Source: Lapidilactobacillus gannanensis (GTDB taxonomy: Bacteria > Bacillota > Bacilli > Lactobacillales > Lactobacillaceae). From it: a DNA stretch of 64,000 bases. The notes below the pieces were generated by a model. That model was not told the origin of the DNA and ran no database searches. It worked only from the letters and a program-made list of their open reading frames with translations. Made by a program: the position numbers and the translations under genes. Of the stretch, positions 16,801-25,915 are shown one piece after another; within the stretch, counting starts at the first letter, position 1, and every line of letters begins with the position of its first letter. The stretch covers positions 1 to 64,000 of the forward strand of contig NZ_RHOT01000007.1 of the NCBI RefSeq assembly GCF_003946675.1, in the 5' to 3' direction.

Positions 16801-16965
16801 TTATAGCGCGTCATCTGCTTGAATGGCTGCTTGGAGTCGTTCGATAAACAATTGGGCTACTTTAGATTGCACGGTATTCTTTTTCCAGATGACTGTAATT
16901 GGTTCCGTTAATTTTGGTGCTAAGGGCCGGAAGGTTAATTGGCTTTGTTCTTTGGTGAGGCACTA
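16801..16965 (-). pseudogene. LysR-family regulator, C-terminal remnant
   Basis: Reading the minus strand to the TAA at 16803-16801 gives about 54 codons. The segment LTFRPLAPKLTEPITVIWKK is followed by NTVQSKVAQLFIERLQAAI, typical of the last strand and helix of a LysR effector domain. No HTH part exists to the right. Instead the sequence changes at about 16960 into the C-terminal part of a hydrolase on the other strand. One internal deletion of a divergent regulator/target pair explains both fragments. Confidence 0.75.
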
Positions 16966-17310
16966 TCGACTGACGCCGACCCCGTTACGACTGAATTCTT
17001 TAATTATTATCGCGGTCGGGTGTTTCATCCACGGTCAATTAATTCTAACGCGGCTTGGACTGCCACCACACCACTGGGCTACTTTAACTTTCCCTTGCAA
17101 GCTCATATCGATGAAATCTCACCACGACTAACTTTAATTGTTACTGGTGAAAAAGCCCATTCACGTTATCTGGCCGAAGAATCGTATGAACGTTTGCAGG
17201 ATCCTAAGGAATTAGTCATTGTTCCTGGCACTACTCATACTGATTTATATGATCAAATGGATTTGATTCCCTTTGCCAAGTTTGCTAGTTTCTCTAAAGA
17301 AAACTTGTAA
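16960..17310 (+). pseudogene. Alpha/beta hydrolase, C-terminal remnant
   Basis: About 115 codons matching the end of a small alpha/beta hydrolase: FFNYYRGRVFHPRSINSN, ATTPLGYFNFPL, LIVTGEKAHSRYLAEE, and VPGTTHTDLYDQ with the likely catalytic histidine. The nucleophile elbow and N-terminal half are missing. Its open frame runs leftward into lysR remnant sequence with no proper start or ribosome site. It was probably the target gene of the adjacent lysR. Confidence 0.75.
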
Positions 17311-17622
17311 CATCGGCTGATTTGCAATCAAGGGATACTAAGTCTTCATTAATTGCAGTTGACTGCTAGATGAAATGAGTCAGCTGTCGTAAAAAAATAA
17401 AGCTTGAGTGATAACTTCGAATTTAATTAGAAGTTGTGCACCCAAGCTTTTTATTTACGACTTCAATGACCACAGTTGCGTAAACTGGGTTGGGCAAGCT
17501 TACACGGATAGCTTTTACTACTAAAAGACAGATAACTAGACCAGTAACTTAATTTGTGATAAACTTATTCAATGCTTTTTTTATTAATCGGTTTATTTTG
17601 CTAGTAAAGGTTGTGGGGAGTC
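17311..17622. other. Intergenic region before helD
   Basis: 312 bp holding the terminator at 17399-17452 and, to its right, AT-rich DNA that should contain the helD promoter. I see no gene. Confidence 0.4.
17399..17452 (+). terminator. Intrinsic terminator after the hydrolase remnant
   Basis: AAGCTTG and CAAGCTT form the stem base and ACTTC/GAAGT an inner stem; TTTTTATTT follows. It also has A-runs on the other side, so it may work in both directions. Confidence 0.7.
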
Positions 17623-19932
17623 ATGGCAGAAACAGAAAAATTTGCCCGTCAAACACAGGCGGCCGAGCAACAGTATCTTGATCACGTCCAACAGGAAATT
17701 ACGCTGGCAGAAGCAAAAGCCCAGCGCTCAATTGATCAAGCCCAAACGGATGCAGCTTCACTGAATAAACAATTCAATGAAGAAGTGCATTTAAGTTACG
17801 GTAGTGATACCACTAATCTGGAAACGGCTTTGTCGATTCGGCAACAGCAACAAATGCTGGCGGAACGTGATAATAGTCGCCAACAGTCAACTAAACAGCT
17901 GAATATTTTACAACGTCTGGCCAAGACGCCTTATTTTGCGCGGCTTGATTTTCACGAACATGGTGAGCCTAAGCGCGAAACAATTTACATTGGCCTCAGT
18001 TCGTTCACTGATCAAAAGGACCATTTTCTGATTTATGATTGGCGAGCACCAATTTCCTCGATTTATTACGATGGGAAATTAGGTGACGTTACTTACCAAA
18101 CACCTGATGGTGAGCAGAACGTCAATGTTTTACTGAAGCGTCAGTTTTTAATTAAAGATCAGGAAATTCAGTCAATGTTTGATACGACGGAGACAATTGG
18201 CGATCAAATGTTGCTGGAGGTTTTGGGCGAAAAGTCCAGTACGCAAATGCGGGCCATCGTTACGACGATTCAACAAGAACAAAATAAAATCATCCGGAAT
18301 ACCAGTGCTGATTTGCTATTTGTGCAAGGGGCGGCTGGTTCTGGGAAAACGTCCGCAATTTTACAACGAGTGGCGTTTTTACTGTATCGTTATCGCGGTA
18401 AATTAAATTCCAGCCAAGTGATTATGTTCTCGCCAAACCAATTATTTAATGATTACATTGAGAATGTCTTGCCCGAATTAGGCGAGCAAAATATGGTCCA
18501 AATGACCTATCGCCAGTTTGTCGGGCGGCGCTTGCCACAATTGGAGATTTTTAATCCGGCAGCCCAATTTGATGTCGTTCAATCTGATTTAGCTAAGAAA
18601 ATTAATCAGATTAAGACAAGTTTGCCATTTTTCAAAGCGGTGCAACGTTATGCGAAATTACTGGAAAAAAGTGGCATGATTTTCCGTGATTTGAAGTTCC
18701 GCGGCAAGCCTTATTTTGCCAAAGATAAAATTGCGGAAATTTATTACAGCTTTAATGAAAATTACCATTTAGCAAATCGCATGGATGCGACTCAAGAAAA
18801 ATTAGTTCAGTTATTAAATCGTAAAATTGAACCAGAAACGCGAAAGAAGTGGGTGGCTCGCACAGTCGAAAGCTTGACTGACGAGCAATTACAAGCAATG
18901 TATCGTCAAGTTGATCAAGAATTTGAATCCAGTGATGCTGAATTCAAATTCTTGGCGCGGAAAATTGTTACTAAAGAATTGCAACAAGTTAATAAAGGCA
19001 TCCGGCGTTTCCGTTTCGTAAATAGTCGGGCCCAATATTTGCATTTCTTACGGCAAATACCACAGCTAATTAATTTGACTGAATATGGCGTGACTGCTGA
19101 GGAATGGCTGGCTGATGTTGACCAGGTCCAGGCTGATTTTAAGGATAAGCAAGTAAACTTAGCCGACGTGAGTCCTTACCTCTATTTAATTGATTTGGTT
19201 TGTGGTCGCCGACCTGATTGCAAAATCAAATTTGTTTTCATTGACGAAATTCAAGATTACACGCCATTTCAGCTGGCTTATTTACAGGAATCGTTCCCGA
19301 AGGCGCGCTACACGATGTTAGGCGATTTGAATCAAGCTATTTTTACTGGCAGCAGTAGTCATACTTTGTTAAATCAAGTGCAAAAATTATTTGCGGCTGA
19401 TAAAACAGAAGTTGTACAATTAACTCGTTCTTACCGTTCAACAAAACCAATTACTGAATTCACGCGTGCCTTATTGCGCAATGGTCAAACAATTGATACT
19501 TTCGAACGCCCCGGCGATTTGCCAAATGTGGCAGTGCGGCCGAAATTAGCAGACTTAGACGGCTTGTTGTTGCAACAATTGCGGTCTAACGACCAACGCA
19601 ATTTCACTACAGCCATCATCGCCAAAACCAAGAAGGAAAGTGAGGCAATTGCGGCTTACTTGAAGTCTCAGGATTATGCGGCCACGTTAATTCGTTCCGA
19701 AAATCAGCGCTTGGCAGCCGGGACTTTGATTGTACCAGCCTACTTAGCTAAGGGTTTGGAATTCGATGCGGTGATCATGTGGGATGCTTCAGCCAGCAAC
19801 TATCACGACGAAGACGAGCGACAATTGGTTTACACGATTGCCTCTCGCGCAATGCACCGCTTGACCATTCTCGCAGTCGGTGAATTGTCACCACTGCTTA
19901 CCGTCGATGAAAAATTGTTTAAAGTCGAATAA
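17623..19932 (+). CDS. helD: RNA polymerase recycling motor HelD (UvrD-like helicase family)
   Basis: 769-aa superfamily 1 ATPase that removes RNA polymerase stuck on DNA in its family. Seen: an N-terminal coiled coil (AAEQQYLDHVQQEITLAEAK), a globular N-domain, Walker A QGAAGSGKTSAIL near residue 235, Walker B FIDEIQDYTPFQ near 540, LGDLNQAIF, the TRSYRST motif, and a C-terminal helicase motif (AYLAKGLEFDAVIMWDAS). The ATG at 17623 is preferred to an upstream TTG at 17611. Length fits HelD of Firmicutes. It stands as a single gene. Confidence 0.93.
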   Translation: MAETEKFARQTQAAEQQYLDHVQQEITLAEAKAQRSIDQAQTDAASLNKQFNEEVHLSYGSDTTNLETALSIRQQQQMLAERDNSRQQSTKQLNILQRLAKTPYFARLDFHEHGEPKRETIYIGLSSFTDQKDHFLIYDWRAPISSIYYDGKLGDVTYQTPDGEQNVNVLLKRQFLIKDQEIQSMFDTTETIGDQMLLEVLGEKSSTQMRAIVTTIQQEQNKIIRNTSADLLFVQGAAGSGKTSAILQRVAFLLYRYRGKLNSSQVIMFSPNQLFNDYIENVLPELGEQNMVQMTYRQFVGRRLPQLEIFNPAAQFDVVQSDLAKKINQIKTSLPFFKAVQRYAKLLEKSGMIFRDLKFRGKPYFAKDKIAEIYYSFNENYHLANRMDATQEKLVQLLNRKIEPETRKKWVARTVESLTDEQLQAMYRQVDQEFESSDAEFKFLARKIVTKELQQVNKGIRRFRFVNSRAQYLHFLRQIPQLINLTEYGVTAEEWLADVDQVQADFKDKQVNLADVSPYLYLIDLVCGRRPDCKIKFVFIDEIQDYTPFQLAYLQESFPKARYTMLGDLNQAIFTGSSSHTLLNQVQKLFAADKTEVVQLTRSYRSTKPITEFTRALLRNGQTIDTFERPGDLPNVAVRPKLADLDGLLLQQLRSNDQRNFTTAIIAKTKKESEAIAAYLKSQDYAATLIRSENQRLAAGTLIVPAYLAKGLEFDAVIMWDASASNYHDEDERQLVYTIASRAMHRLTILAVGELSPLLTVDEKLFKVE

Positions 19933-19984
19933 CTAATGCTGAATTACTAGGCTTAAATTTAGTTACGCCGATTCTTAGTTGGGT

Positions 19985-20650
19985 CTTGCAATTTGATGAT
20001 TTGAAACACTGCCAAGACTTCCCCAATTAGGGTAGGTGGTGGCTGGGCGATTTAGAGGGCGTGGAACGCTGTGGCCGTCGATTTGAGCTTATTGCTTTCA
20101 GCAACAATCTCAAATACGAGGCTTATTCTAAGCGATAAATCGCTAAGAATAATTTCACAGCTGACGCCAATCGCCCAACCACCACCGGCGTAAACTAACA
20201 GAACTGATTACCACTGTTTAGAAAAACAGATTGTGGTGAACTAATAGTCTGATTGACAAGCTTTGTGGAGTTGACAAAATTAGCGTGCTGTAAAGTTGGA
20301 AGTTCTCAACTAGACTATTGTGGTTTAATTGTTTAAGATGTAGCCACTGTCGAACAGAGTTGAGCTACTCCACAATAATTGCCTTAATCACTAACAACAG
20401 TGAAGTGCACCACCTCAATTCCAGACGGAATGGAGGGCGTGGTTGTCAGCCAATGGCTTTTATTTGCGCCCGAGCTTGCGAGTAGCAGCCAAATTCTCGT
20501 TGGTGCTTTAGCACTTACGAGAAGACTTGTATTTGAGACTTTGTGGAGCAAAGGCTCAAATCAATGTCGGCCGCGTTCCACAACCAGCAAGCCCGCAATG
20601 GAGTCAGACGCAAGTCTGTTTCAAAACTACACCAGTGGTTTTGAACTCGT
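19985..20650. repeat. Family A composite hairpin element, locus A4
   Basis: Fills most of the 844-bp gap before coaA. The left half is bounded by GGTGGTGGCTGGGCGATT (near 20036) and AATCGCCCAACCACCACC (near 20169). It holds the hairpin at 20123-20152 (TTATTCT/AGAATAA, GCGAT/ATCGC). The right half, inverted, has the hairpin at 20494-20523 (TTCTCGT/ACGAGAA, GTGCT/AGCAC) between CAGACGGAATGGAGG and GTTCCACAACC. The centre at 20215-20400 is less conserved and contains other short inverted repeats. Confidence 0.8.
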
Positions 20651-20776
20651 AATTATCTTAATTTACTACTAGTTGAAGTGGTAATTTTAAACGCATTCAA
20701 CTAAAAATATTTTCAGTAACAACGCTTCAATCCTGACCGTGATGGCCAGAAATTTGCTAGTGGGAGTTAACGCGAA

Positions 20777-21703
20777 ATGGCCTTACCGGAGAACTATAAT
20801 TATTACACCCGTGACGAGTGGTGTAATTTTCACGGGAAGAATCAATTAAATACCGTTACTCAAGAAGAACTACACTCAATTGCGGCCTTGAACGACCGGA
20901 TTTCTTTGAAGGATGTTCAGGAGATTTATGTGCCGCTGCGGCATTTGTTGCATATTTATTTGCATCATTATCAGCATCTGGTTGAAGATCGGGCTGATTT
21001 TCGCGGCGTGGCAGCAACGCACACGCCATTTCTAATTGGCATTTCCGGCAGTGTGGCCGTTGGTAAAAGTACGACGGCGCGTTTGCTGCAATTGTTGCTC
21101 AGTCGTTCGTTGCCTAATCAAAAAGTGCAGTTGATTACCACCGATGGTTTTTTGTACCCTAATGCAGAATTGAAACGTCAGGGGATTTTGAATCGCAAGG
21201 GGTTCCCTGAAAGTTACGACATGGAAAAATTGCTGACTTTCTTAGACCAAGTTAAATCAAATCAACCGCAGATTGAGGTGCCCCGTTATTCTCATCAGGT
21301 TTATGATGTGTTGAATGATCATCCCGACATCATTGATCAGCCGGATGTTTTGATTGTTGAGGGGATCAACATCTTGCAATTGCCTAGCAATCAGCAGATT
21401 TATGTTAGTGATTATTTTGATTTTTCAATTTATGTGGATGCTAAGCCAGATTTAATTGAGGAGTGGTATTTGGATCGCTTCAAGGTTTTGTTGGACACGG
21501 CCTTGCAGGACCCAGAGAATTATTACTACCAATATGCCATTGGTGACCGTGACGAGGCCTTAAAAATGGCTCATCGCGTCTGGCGGGATGTTAACTTGAA
21601 GAATTTACGGGAATATATTTTGCCAACCCGCAATCGTGCTGATTTGATTCTGCATAAGACCCAGCATCACGTGATCGATAAAATTGGGTTGCGACGATAT
21701 TAA
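20777..21703 (+). CDS. coaA: Pantothenate kinase, type I
   Basis: 308-aa cytosolic enzyme that phosphorylates pantothenate, the first committed step of coenzyme A synthesis. Seen: P-loop [15 protein letters not shown] near residues 87-101, the [10 protein letters not shown] segment, [10 protein letters not shown], the YSHQVYD loop, and [10 protein letters not shown]. Length fits type I enzymes. The start lacks a strong ribosome site (GGGAGTT is 9 bp upstream) but the N-terminus YNYYTRDEW is as expected. A strong terminator follows at once, so it is a single-gene unit. Confidence 0.95.
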   Translation: MALPENYNYYTRDEWCNFHGKNQLNTVTQEELHSIAALNDRISLKDVQEIYVPLRHLLHIYLHHYQHLVEDRADFRGVAATHTPFLIGISGSVAVGKSTTARLLQLLLSRSLPNQKVQLITTDGFLYPNAELKRQGILNRKGFPESYDMEKLLTFLDQVKSNQPQIEVPRYSHQVYDVLNDHPDIIDQPDVLIVEGINILQLPSNQQIYVSDYFDFSIYVDAKPDLIEEWYLDRFKVLLDTALQDPENYYYQYAIGDRDEALKMAHRVWRDVNLKNLREYILPTRNRADLILHKTQHHVIDKIGLRRY

Positions 21704-21715
21704 AATAAAAAATTA

Positions 21716-21746
21716 AAACTCAATCCTGATTGGATTGAGTTTTTTT
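21716..21746 (+). terminator. Terminator of coaA
   Basis: AAACTCAATC pairs with GATTGAGTTT around a 7-nt loop, followed by T7. It lies 13 bp after the coaA stop. Confidence 0.9.
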
Positions 21747-21909
21747 GTATGGTTAAAAGTATTTTAGGAATAGCAAAAGTTCAAACTGCTGCCAATAGGG
21801 GGTACTTTTTTGAATCCGCAAGTTTTACACAGACCATAGTGAGAGTGGAGATGAATTTTCTAGAACAAAAAAAGCCAAATTTTCAAATGGCAAAAAAGGG
21901 AAGATAGTC

Positions 21910-22356
21910 ATGAAGAAAAAACGTGTTTGGATTATTGCAATAATTGTATTGTTTGTAGTTGGTGGCGTAGTGAGCCTCAACTATTGGAATTCACATCGAA
22001 TGGATATTCCTTATTATGAATTGGAACAACGCCAAGTAATTTTATCAGATAAAATTAATAAGACTTCCAATGATCAGGAAAATGGTTTGTTTTATTTGGC
22101 AAGACAGTCAGCTAAAAAAGCTGCAACTATGGCGGACGGGAGCGAATCGGAATGGAACAACTTGAAGGATAGTAGTTTGTATGTAGAAAAGACAAAAGAA
22201 AAACATGTTTATCTATTTTACTATGTCGTTCAGTCTAGTAAACCAATGAAATTAAAAATCCGGTACAGAATCAAGTTGCGCCTAAACAACCCATCGTTGT
22301 ATACAAATAAATTAAATTACGATATCGTTGAGTTTAATTTAGCGGGTATCGAGTAG
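21910..22356 (+). CDS. Hypothetical membrane-anchored protein
   Basis: 148 aa with a basic start (MKKKRVW) and one hydrophobic segment at residues 7-24, so an uncleaved anchor or signal peptide with the rest outside the membrane. The remainder is polar with many lysines and no cysteine, and no domain that I recognise. The ribosome site GGGAAG lies 7 bp before the ATG. It ends in a terminator shared with the convergent GTPase gene. Confidence 0.65.
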   Translation: MKKKRVWIIAIIVLFVVGGVVSLNYWNSHRMDIPYYELEQRQVILSDKINKTSNDQENGLFYLARQSAKKAATMADGSESEWNNLKDSSLYVEKTKEKHVYLFYYVVQSSKPMKLKIRYRIKLRLNNPSLYTNKLNYDIVEFNLAGIE

Positions 22357-22363
22357 AAAAATA

Positions 22364-22396
22364 AAAATGCCATTCAAATTGAATGACATTTTTTTG
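22364..22396. terminator. Bidirectional terminator
   Basis: AAAATGcCATTCAA and TTGAATGaCATTTT pair around ATT, with T7 on the plus side and A-rich sequence giving T-runs on the minus side. It is placed between the convergent stops at 22356 and 22400. Confidence 0.85.
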
Positions 22397-22399
22397 CAG

Positions 22400-23533
22400 T
22401 TAATTCTTGTTGATATTATCAAGATCAGTTAGATTTTGTGGCATTTTTTGTTTAATGAGTGAAATTAATAAATTGGTGAGTTCTTCAGGGGCTACTTCAC
22501 TCAAATTAATTTTTCCTTGAGCAACCATTTCCATTAGTTCAATATAAGCATAGCCAAGTGCACCGGTTATTATCGCACCAACAGTTCCTGAAATAGTACC
22601 GCCGATCACCCATCCACCGGGGATTAATTTGATCAACGAGGTAGCCACAGACTTTCCCGCAGAGATGGCAGTAAAAACGCCTAATGCCCCAGCCAGCGCA
22701 GTTTCAACTTTGTTTTTTTGAAAATTGATGCCATAAACCGTGGTTATCTTCACCAGCATTGTGCTTTGAATACTCATCATGATCGGAGCGTCGGCGACCG
22801 GGATTGGCACAAACCCGGTCCCAAAATTTGCAACAATTGCGGAATTAATCAGTTTTGTAGCAGCCTGCCGTTTGTTACGCAGTGAAGCTTTCTGAGCACT
22901 AGCAAAAGAGTTTTGCAATCCATCTGGTAGAAGGGTAGCTGTTAATTCAATTAATTGATCAACACCAAATGCTGTTGTGTTTTCAGAATCATTTGCTAGG
23001 ATACTAACGGAGTGCAATTGAGGCAGTTTCTGTTGTGCATATTGTTTTTGTTCATTGGCACTCTTTAAAGAATAGGCTTGGGTAAGGACTAAAATGACGG
23101 GAATATTTCGGTCTAAGAACAGTTTCATAAAATTTAATTCTTCGTCTTCAAGACTTGTGCCGGTTGCAGACACACAATACCAAAGACAGTGGATGTCATC
23201 ATCAGGCGTTTCTGTTTTATTAGTACGACGCAAAATTTGTAGGATTGAATGTTTGGTTTTCCACTGATTAATTTGTTTAAGTTCAAAACCAACGGTATCA
23301 TAAATTCTGATCGGGAAGTCTTTGTTTTCAATCAAACTAATTTTATCAGTGACTGGCGCACCACCACCGGTTTTGGTCAGTTCTTCGCCAAAGGCAGCGT
23401 TAATCAATGTAGATTTACCTGCGCCACTTTTGCCTGCAATAATGATATTGATTTTTGATAAATCTTGAATTTCTTCTTTAGCTTTATCAATTGCTGCATC
23501 AAGGGTTTCTTGATAATTATCTGGATTTGCCAT
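22400..23533 (-). CDS. Dynamin/Era-like GTPase with C-terminal hydrophobic domain
   Basis: 377-aa GTPase. Seen: G1 GKSGAGKSTLINAAFG near residues 33-48, a GAPVTDKIS switch, and G3 DTVGFEL. A TQAY segment stands where NKxD is usual, so G4 is atypical. The C-terminal half has glycine- and alanine-rich hydrophobic stretches (VATSLIKLIPGGWVIGGTISG) like YcjF/DUF697-type membrane regions. It may work at the membrane. The ATG at 23533 has GGAGG 6 bp upstream; a TTG at 23545 overlaps that site. The cellular role is unknown. Confidence 0.75.
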   Translation of the reverse strand: MANPDNYQETLDAAIDKAKEEIQDLSKINIIIAGKSGAGKSTLINAAFGEELTKTGGGAPVTDKISLIENKDFPIRIYDTVGFELKQINQWKTKHSILQILRRTNKTETPDDDIHCLWYCVSATGTSLEDEELNFMKLFLDRNIPVILVLTQAYSLKSANEQKQYAQQKLPQLHSVSILANDSENTTAFGVDQLIELTATLLPDGLQNSFASAQKASLRNKRQAATKLINSAIVANFGTGFVPIPVADAPIMMSIQSTMLVKITTVYGINFQKNKVETALAGALGVFTAISAGKSVATSLIKLIPGGWVIGGTISGTVGAIITGALGYAYIELMEMVAQGKINLSEVAPEELTNLLISLIKQKMPQNLTDLDNINKN

Positions 23534-23687
23534 GATATCCTCCAACAGACTTAATTAATACGCACTTGGTATTATTATGATTATTTACATAGATGAATGC
23601 AAGTTGGAGGTAAATATACTATCTTAATCGAAAGATAAGTCGATTTTTGGAATCACGATTAGAGTTATATTGCTATATGTATAGCGA

Positions 23688-24056
23688 TGAAACGTGTTCG
23701 AGGCGACAAATGGCTATGCCTAATTTGATAAATTGTTCGGTCGATTGGCATCGCCCAATCAATTTATCGAAATTATGCTACGCCAAAAGTACGTCGCTCC
23801 TCACAACTTACTGAAACGTGTTCGAGGCGACAAATGGCTATGCCTAACTTAATTAATTGCTCGGCCGACTTCATCGTCCAAGTAATTAATTGAAGTTAGG
23901 CTACGCCAAAAGACCGTTGCCTCTCACAACTTGCTGAAACGTGTTCGAGGTGCCAGACTGCTATGCCTAACTTAAGTAATTGCCAGATCGGTTGGCAGCG
24001 CTCAGTCAATTATTTGAAGTTATGCTACGCAGTCTAACCGGCACCTCTCACACTCT
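23688..24056 (+). repeat. Family C tandem hairpin array (three units of about 123 bp)
   Basis: Units start at 23688, 23812 and 23935 with TGAAACGTGTTCGAGG and end with CTCACAACTT or CTCACACTC. Each folds on itself. Outer arms vary but pair: GGCGAC with GTCGC or GTTGCC, and GGTGCC with GGCACC. Inner arms CTAATTT, CTAACTT and TAACTT pair with AAATTA, AAGTTAG and AAGTTA. The array lies between the divergent GTPase and guaA genes. The guaA promoter must lie in or just after it. Confidence 0.88.
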
Positions 24057-24154
24057 GAAAAAACAGATTGAGTTTTTCTTCAAAAATCGTTATGATAGTA
24101 ACAGTTATCTTAGTTTTAATGCACGATTAAATTCATAAATGGAGTGTGACAAAA

Positions 24155-25708
24155 ATGGCGGCAGCCGACTTACAAAATGTCGACAAAATCATTGTTTTAG
24201 ATTATGGCAGTCAATATAATCAGCTCATCACTCGGCGGATTCGCGATTTTGGCGTCTATTCCGAATTACTTCCCAACACCATTACGGCGGCAGAAGTGAA
24301 AAAAATGAACCCTCAGGGAATTATTTTCTCTGGTGGGCCAATGAGCGTTTACGACGAAAATGCTTTCAGTGTTGATCCGGAAATTTTCAAATTGGGAATT
24401 CCAATTTTGGGCATTTGTTACGGAATGCAATTGATGGCTTACAAGTTAGGCGGTCGGGTTGAATCAGCTGATAATCGCGAATACGGCAAGGCGCAGATCG
24501 AAGTAACTGACGCCAAGAGTCCATTATTCAAGGATTTGCCTGCTTCGCAATCTGTTTGGATGAGTCATGGTGACTTGGTCCGCGAAGTGCCAACTGGTTT
24601 CCATGTAGTTGCTACAAGTAAAAATGCACCAATTTCATCTTTTGCTAATGACGAGAAGAAAATGTACGGGATTCAGTTCCATGCTGAGGTACGTAACACT
24701 GAGTATGGTAATGAAATTCTGCGTCATTTCACTTTCGACATCGCAGGCGCGCGGTCTAACTGGTCAATGAATGATTTCATCGACCAACAAATTGCTAAGA
24801 TTCGCGAAACTGTTGGCGATAAAAAAGTCTTGCTCGGTTTATCCGGCGGCGTTGACTCTAGTGTCGTTGGCGTGTTGTTGCACAAAGCGATTGGTGACCA
24901 ATTGACTAGTATTTTCGTGGACCATGGTTTGTTGCGGAAGAACGAAGCTGACCAAGTCATGGCCAGTCTTGAAGGCAAATTCGGCTTGAACATTATCAAG
25001 GTTGATGCCAGCAAGCGCTTCTTAGACAAGTTGTCTGGTGTGACTGACCCTGAACAAAAGCGGAAAATTATCGGTAAAGAATTTATCGAAGTTTTCAATG
25101 ATGAAGCTATCAAATTAGACGGCATCGATTTCTTGGCTCAAGGCACGTTGTACACCGACGTCATCGAAAGTGGTACTAGTACGGCTCAGACCATCAAATC
25201 GCATCATAACGTTGGTGGTTTGCCAAAAGAAATGCACTTCAAGCTGATCGAGCCTTTGCGGACTCTGTTCAAGGATGAAGTGCGTGAATTAGGCGAACGT
25301 TTGGGCATGCCAAGCGAATTAGTTTGGCGTCAGCCATTCCCAGGTCCTGGCTTGGGCATTCGTGTGATTGGTGCGATTACTGAAGATAAGCTTCAGATAG
25401 TTCGAGATAGTGACTTGATTCTCCGTGAAGAAATCAAAAACGCTGGCCTTGAACGCGAAGTTTGGCAATACTTCACCGTCTTGCCAGGCATCCGCAGCGT
25501 CGGCGTCATGGGCGATGGCCGAACTTACGACTACACCGTCGGCATCCGCGCCGTCACCTCAATCGACGGCATGACCGCCGACTTCGCTAAAATCCCATGG
25601 GATGTTCTGCAAAAGATTTCCGTGCGGATTGTTGATGAAGTCGGGCATGTTAACCGTGTTGTGTATGATATCACATCCAAGCCACCAGCTACGATCGAAT
25701 GGGAATGA
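24155..25708 (+). CDS. guaA: GMP synthase (glutamine-hydrolysing)
   Basis: Two-domain enzyme, 517 aa, that converts XMP to GMP with glutamine as nitrogen donor. Seen: the N-terminal amidotransferase with nucleophile in [15 protein letters not shown] and H/E in QFHAEV, the PP-loop [10 protein letters not shown] near residue 230, the lid segment, and the C-terminal dimerisation domain ending [11 protein letters not shown]. The ATG at 24155 is chosen over the GTG at 24146, which nearly touches the ribosome site. No purine riboswitch was found upstream. The 3' end of guaA is a known integration site for mobile islands, and the accessory zone starts just after it. Confidence 0.97.
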   Translation: MAAADLQNVDKIIVLDYGSQYNQLITRRIRDFGVYSELLPNTITAAEVKKMNPQGIIFSGGPMSVYDENAFSVDPEIFKLGIPILGICYGMQLMAYKLGGRVESADNREYGKAQIEVTDAKSPLFKDLPASQSVWMSHGDLVREVPTGFHVVATSKNAPISSFANDEKKMYGIQFHAEVRNTEYGNEILRHFTFDIAGARSNWSMNDFIDQQIAKIRETVGDKKVLLGLSGGVDSSVVGVLLHKAIGDQLTSIFVDHGLLRKNEADQVMASLEGKFGLNIIKVDASKRFLDKLSGVTDPEQKRKIIGKEFIEVFNDEAIKLDGIDFLAQGTLYTDVIESGTSTAQTIKSHHNVGGLPKEMHFKLIEPLRTLFKDEVRELGERLGMPSELVWRQPFPGPGLGIRVIGAITEDKLQIVRDSDLILREEIKNAGLEREVWQYFTVLPGIRSVGVMGDGRTYDYTVGIRAVTSIDGMTADFAKIPWDVLQKISVRIVDEVGHVNRVVYDITSKPPATIEWE

Positions 25709-25828
25709 AAGGTAGGAATCAATTGAAGTTACAAAGCCGATAATACCGGTATTTAAAAATTGTAAACTGGCACAAATTAATAAAAATTCATTTGGTTCCC
25801 CGCCAAAAATTCCGCCAAAATAATTTGA

Positions 25829-25860
25829 ATGCTCCCATCTATTGATGGTGGGCATTTTTT
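25829..25860 (+). terminator. Terminator of guaA
   Basis: ATGCtCCCATC pairs with GATGGtGGGCAT around TATT, followed by T6. It is about 120 bp after the stop, and 55 bp before the restriction-modification gene. Confidence 0.85.
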
Positions 25861-25915
25861 GTTTACCCCTTATTTGCTATAATTGTAAACAAAATGGTTC
25901 AAAATCGAGGACATT

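Noticed and set aside
20400-20672. 90-codon frame between helD and coaA
   Set aside because: It lies wholly in the right half of family A locus A4 and has no ribosome site.
24057-24154. Purine riboswitch before guaA
   Set aside because: No purine-aptamer core or terminator pair is visible between the family C array and the start codon.
25740-25830. Attachment-site duplication after guaA
   Set aside because: A short CCGCCAAAA repeat exists, but I found no second copy of the guaA 3' end downstream, so an attL/attR pair cannot be claimed.
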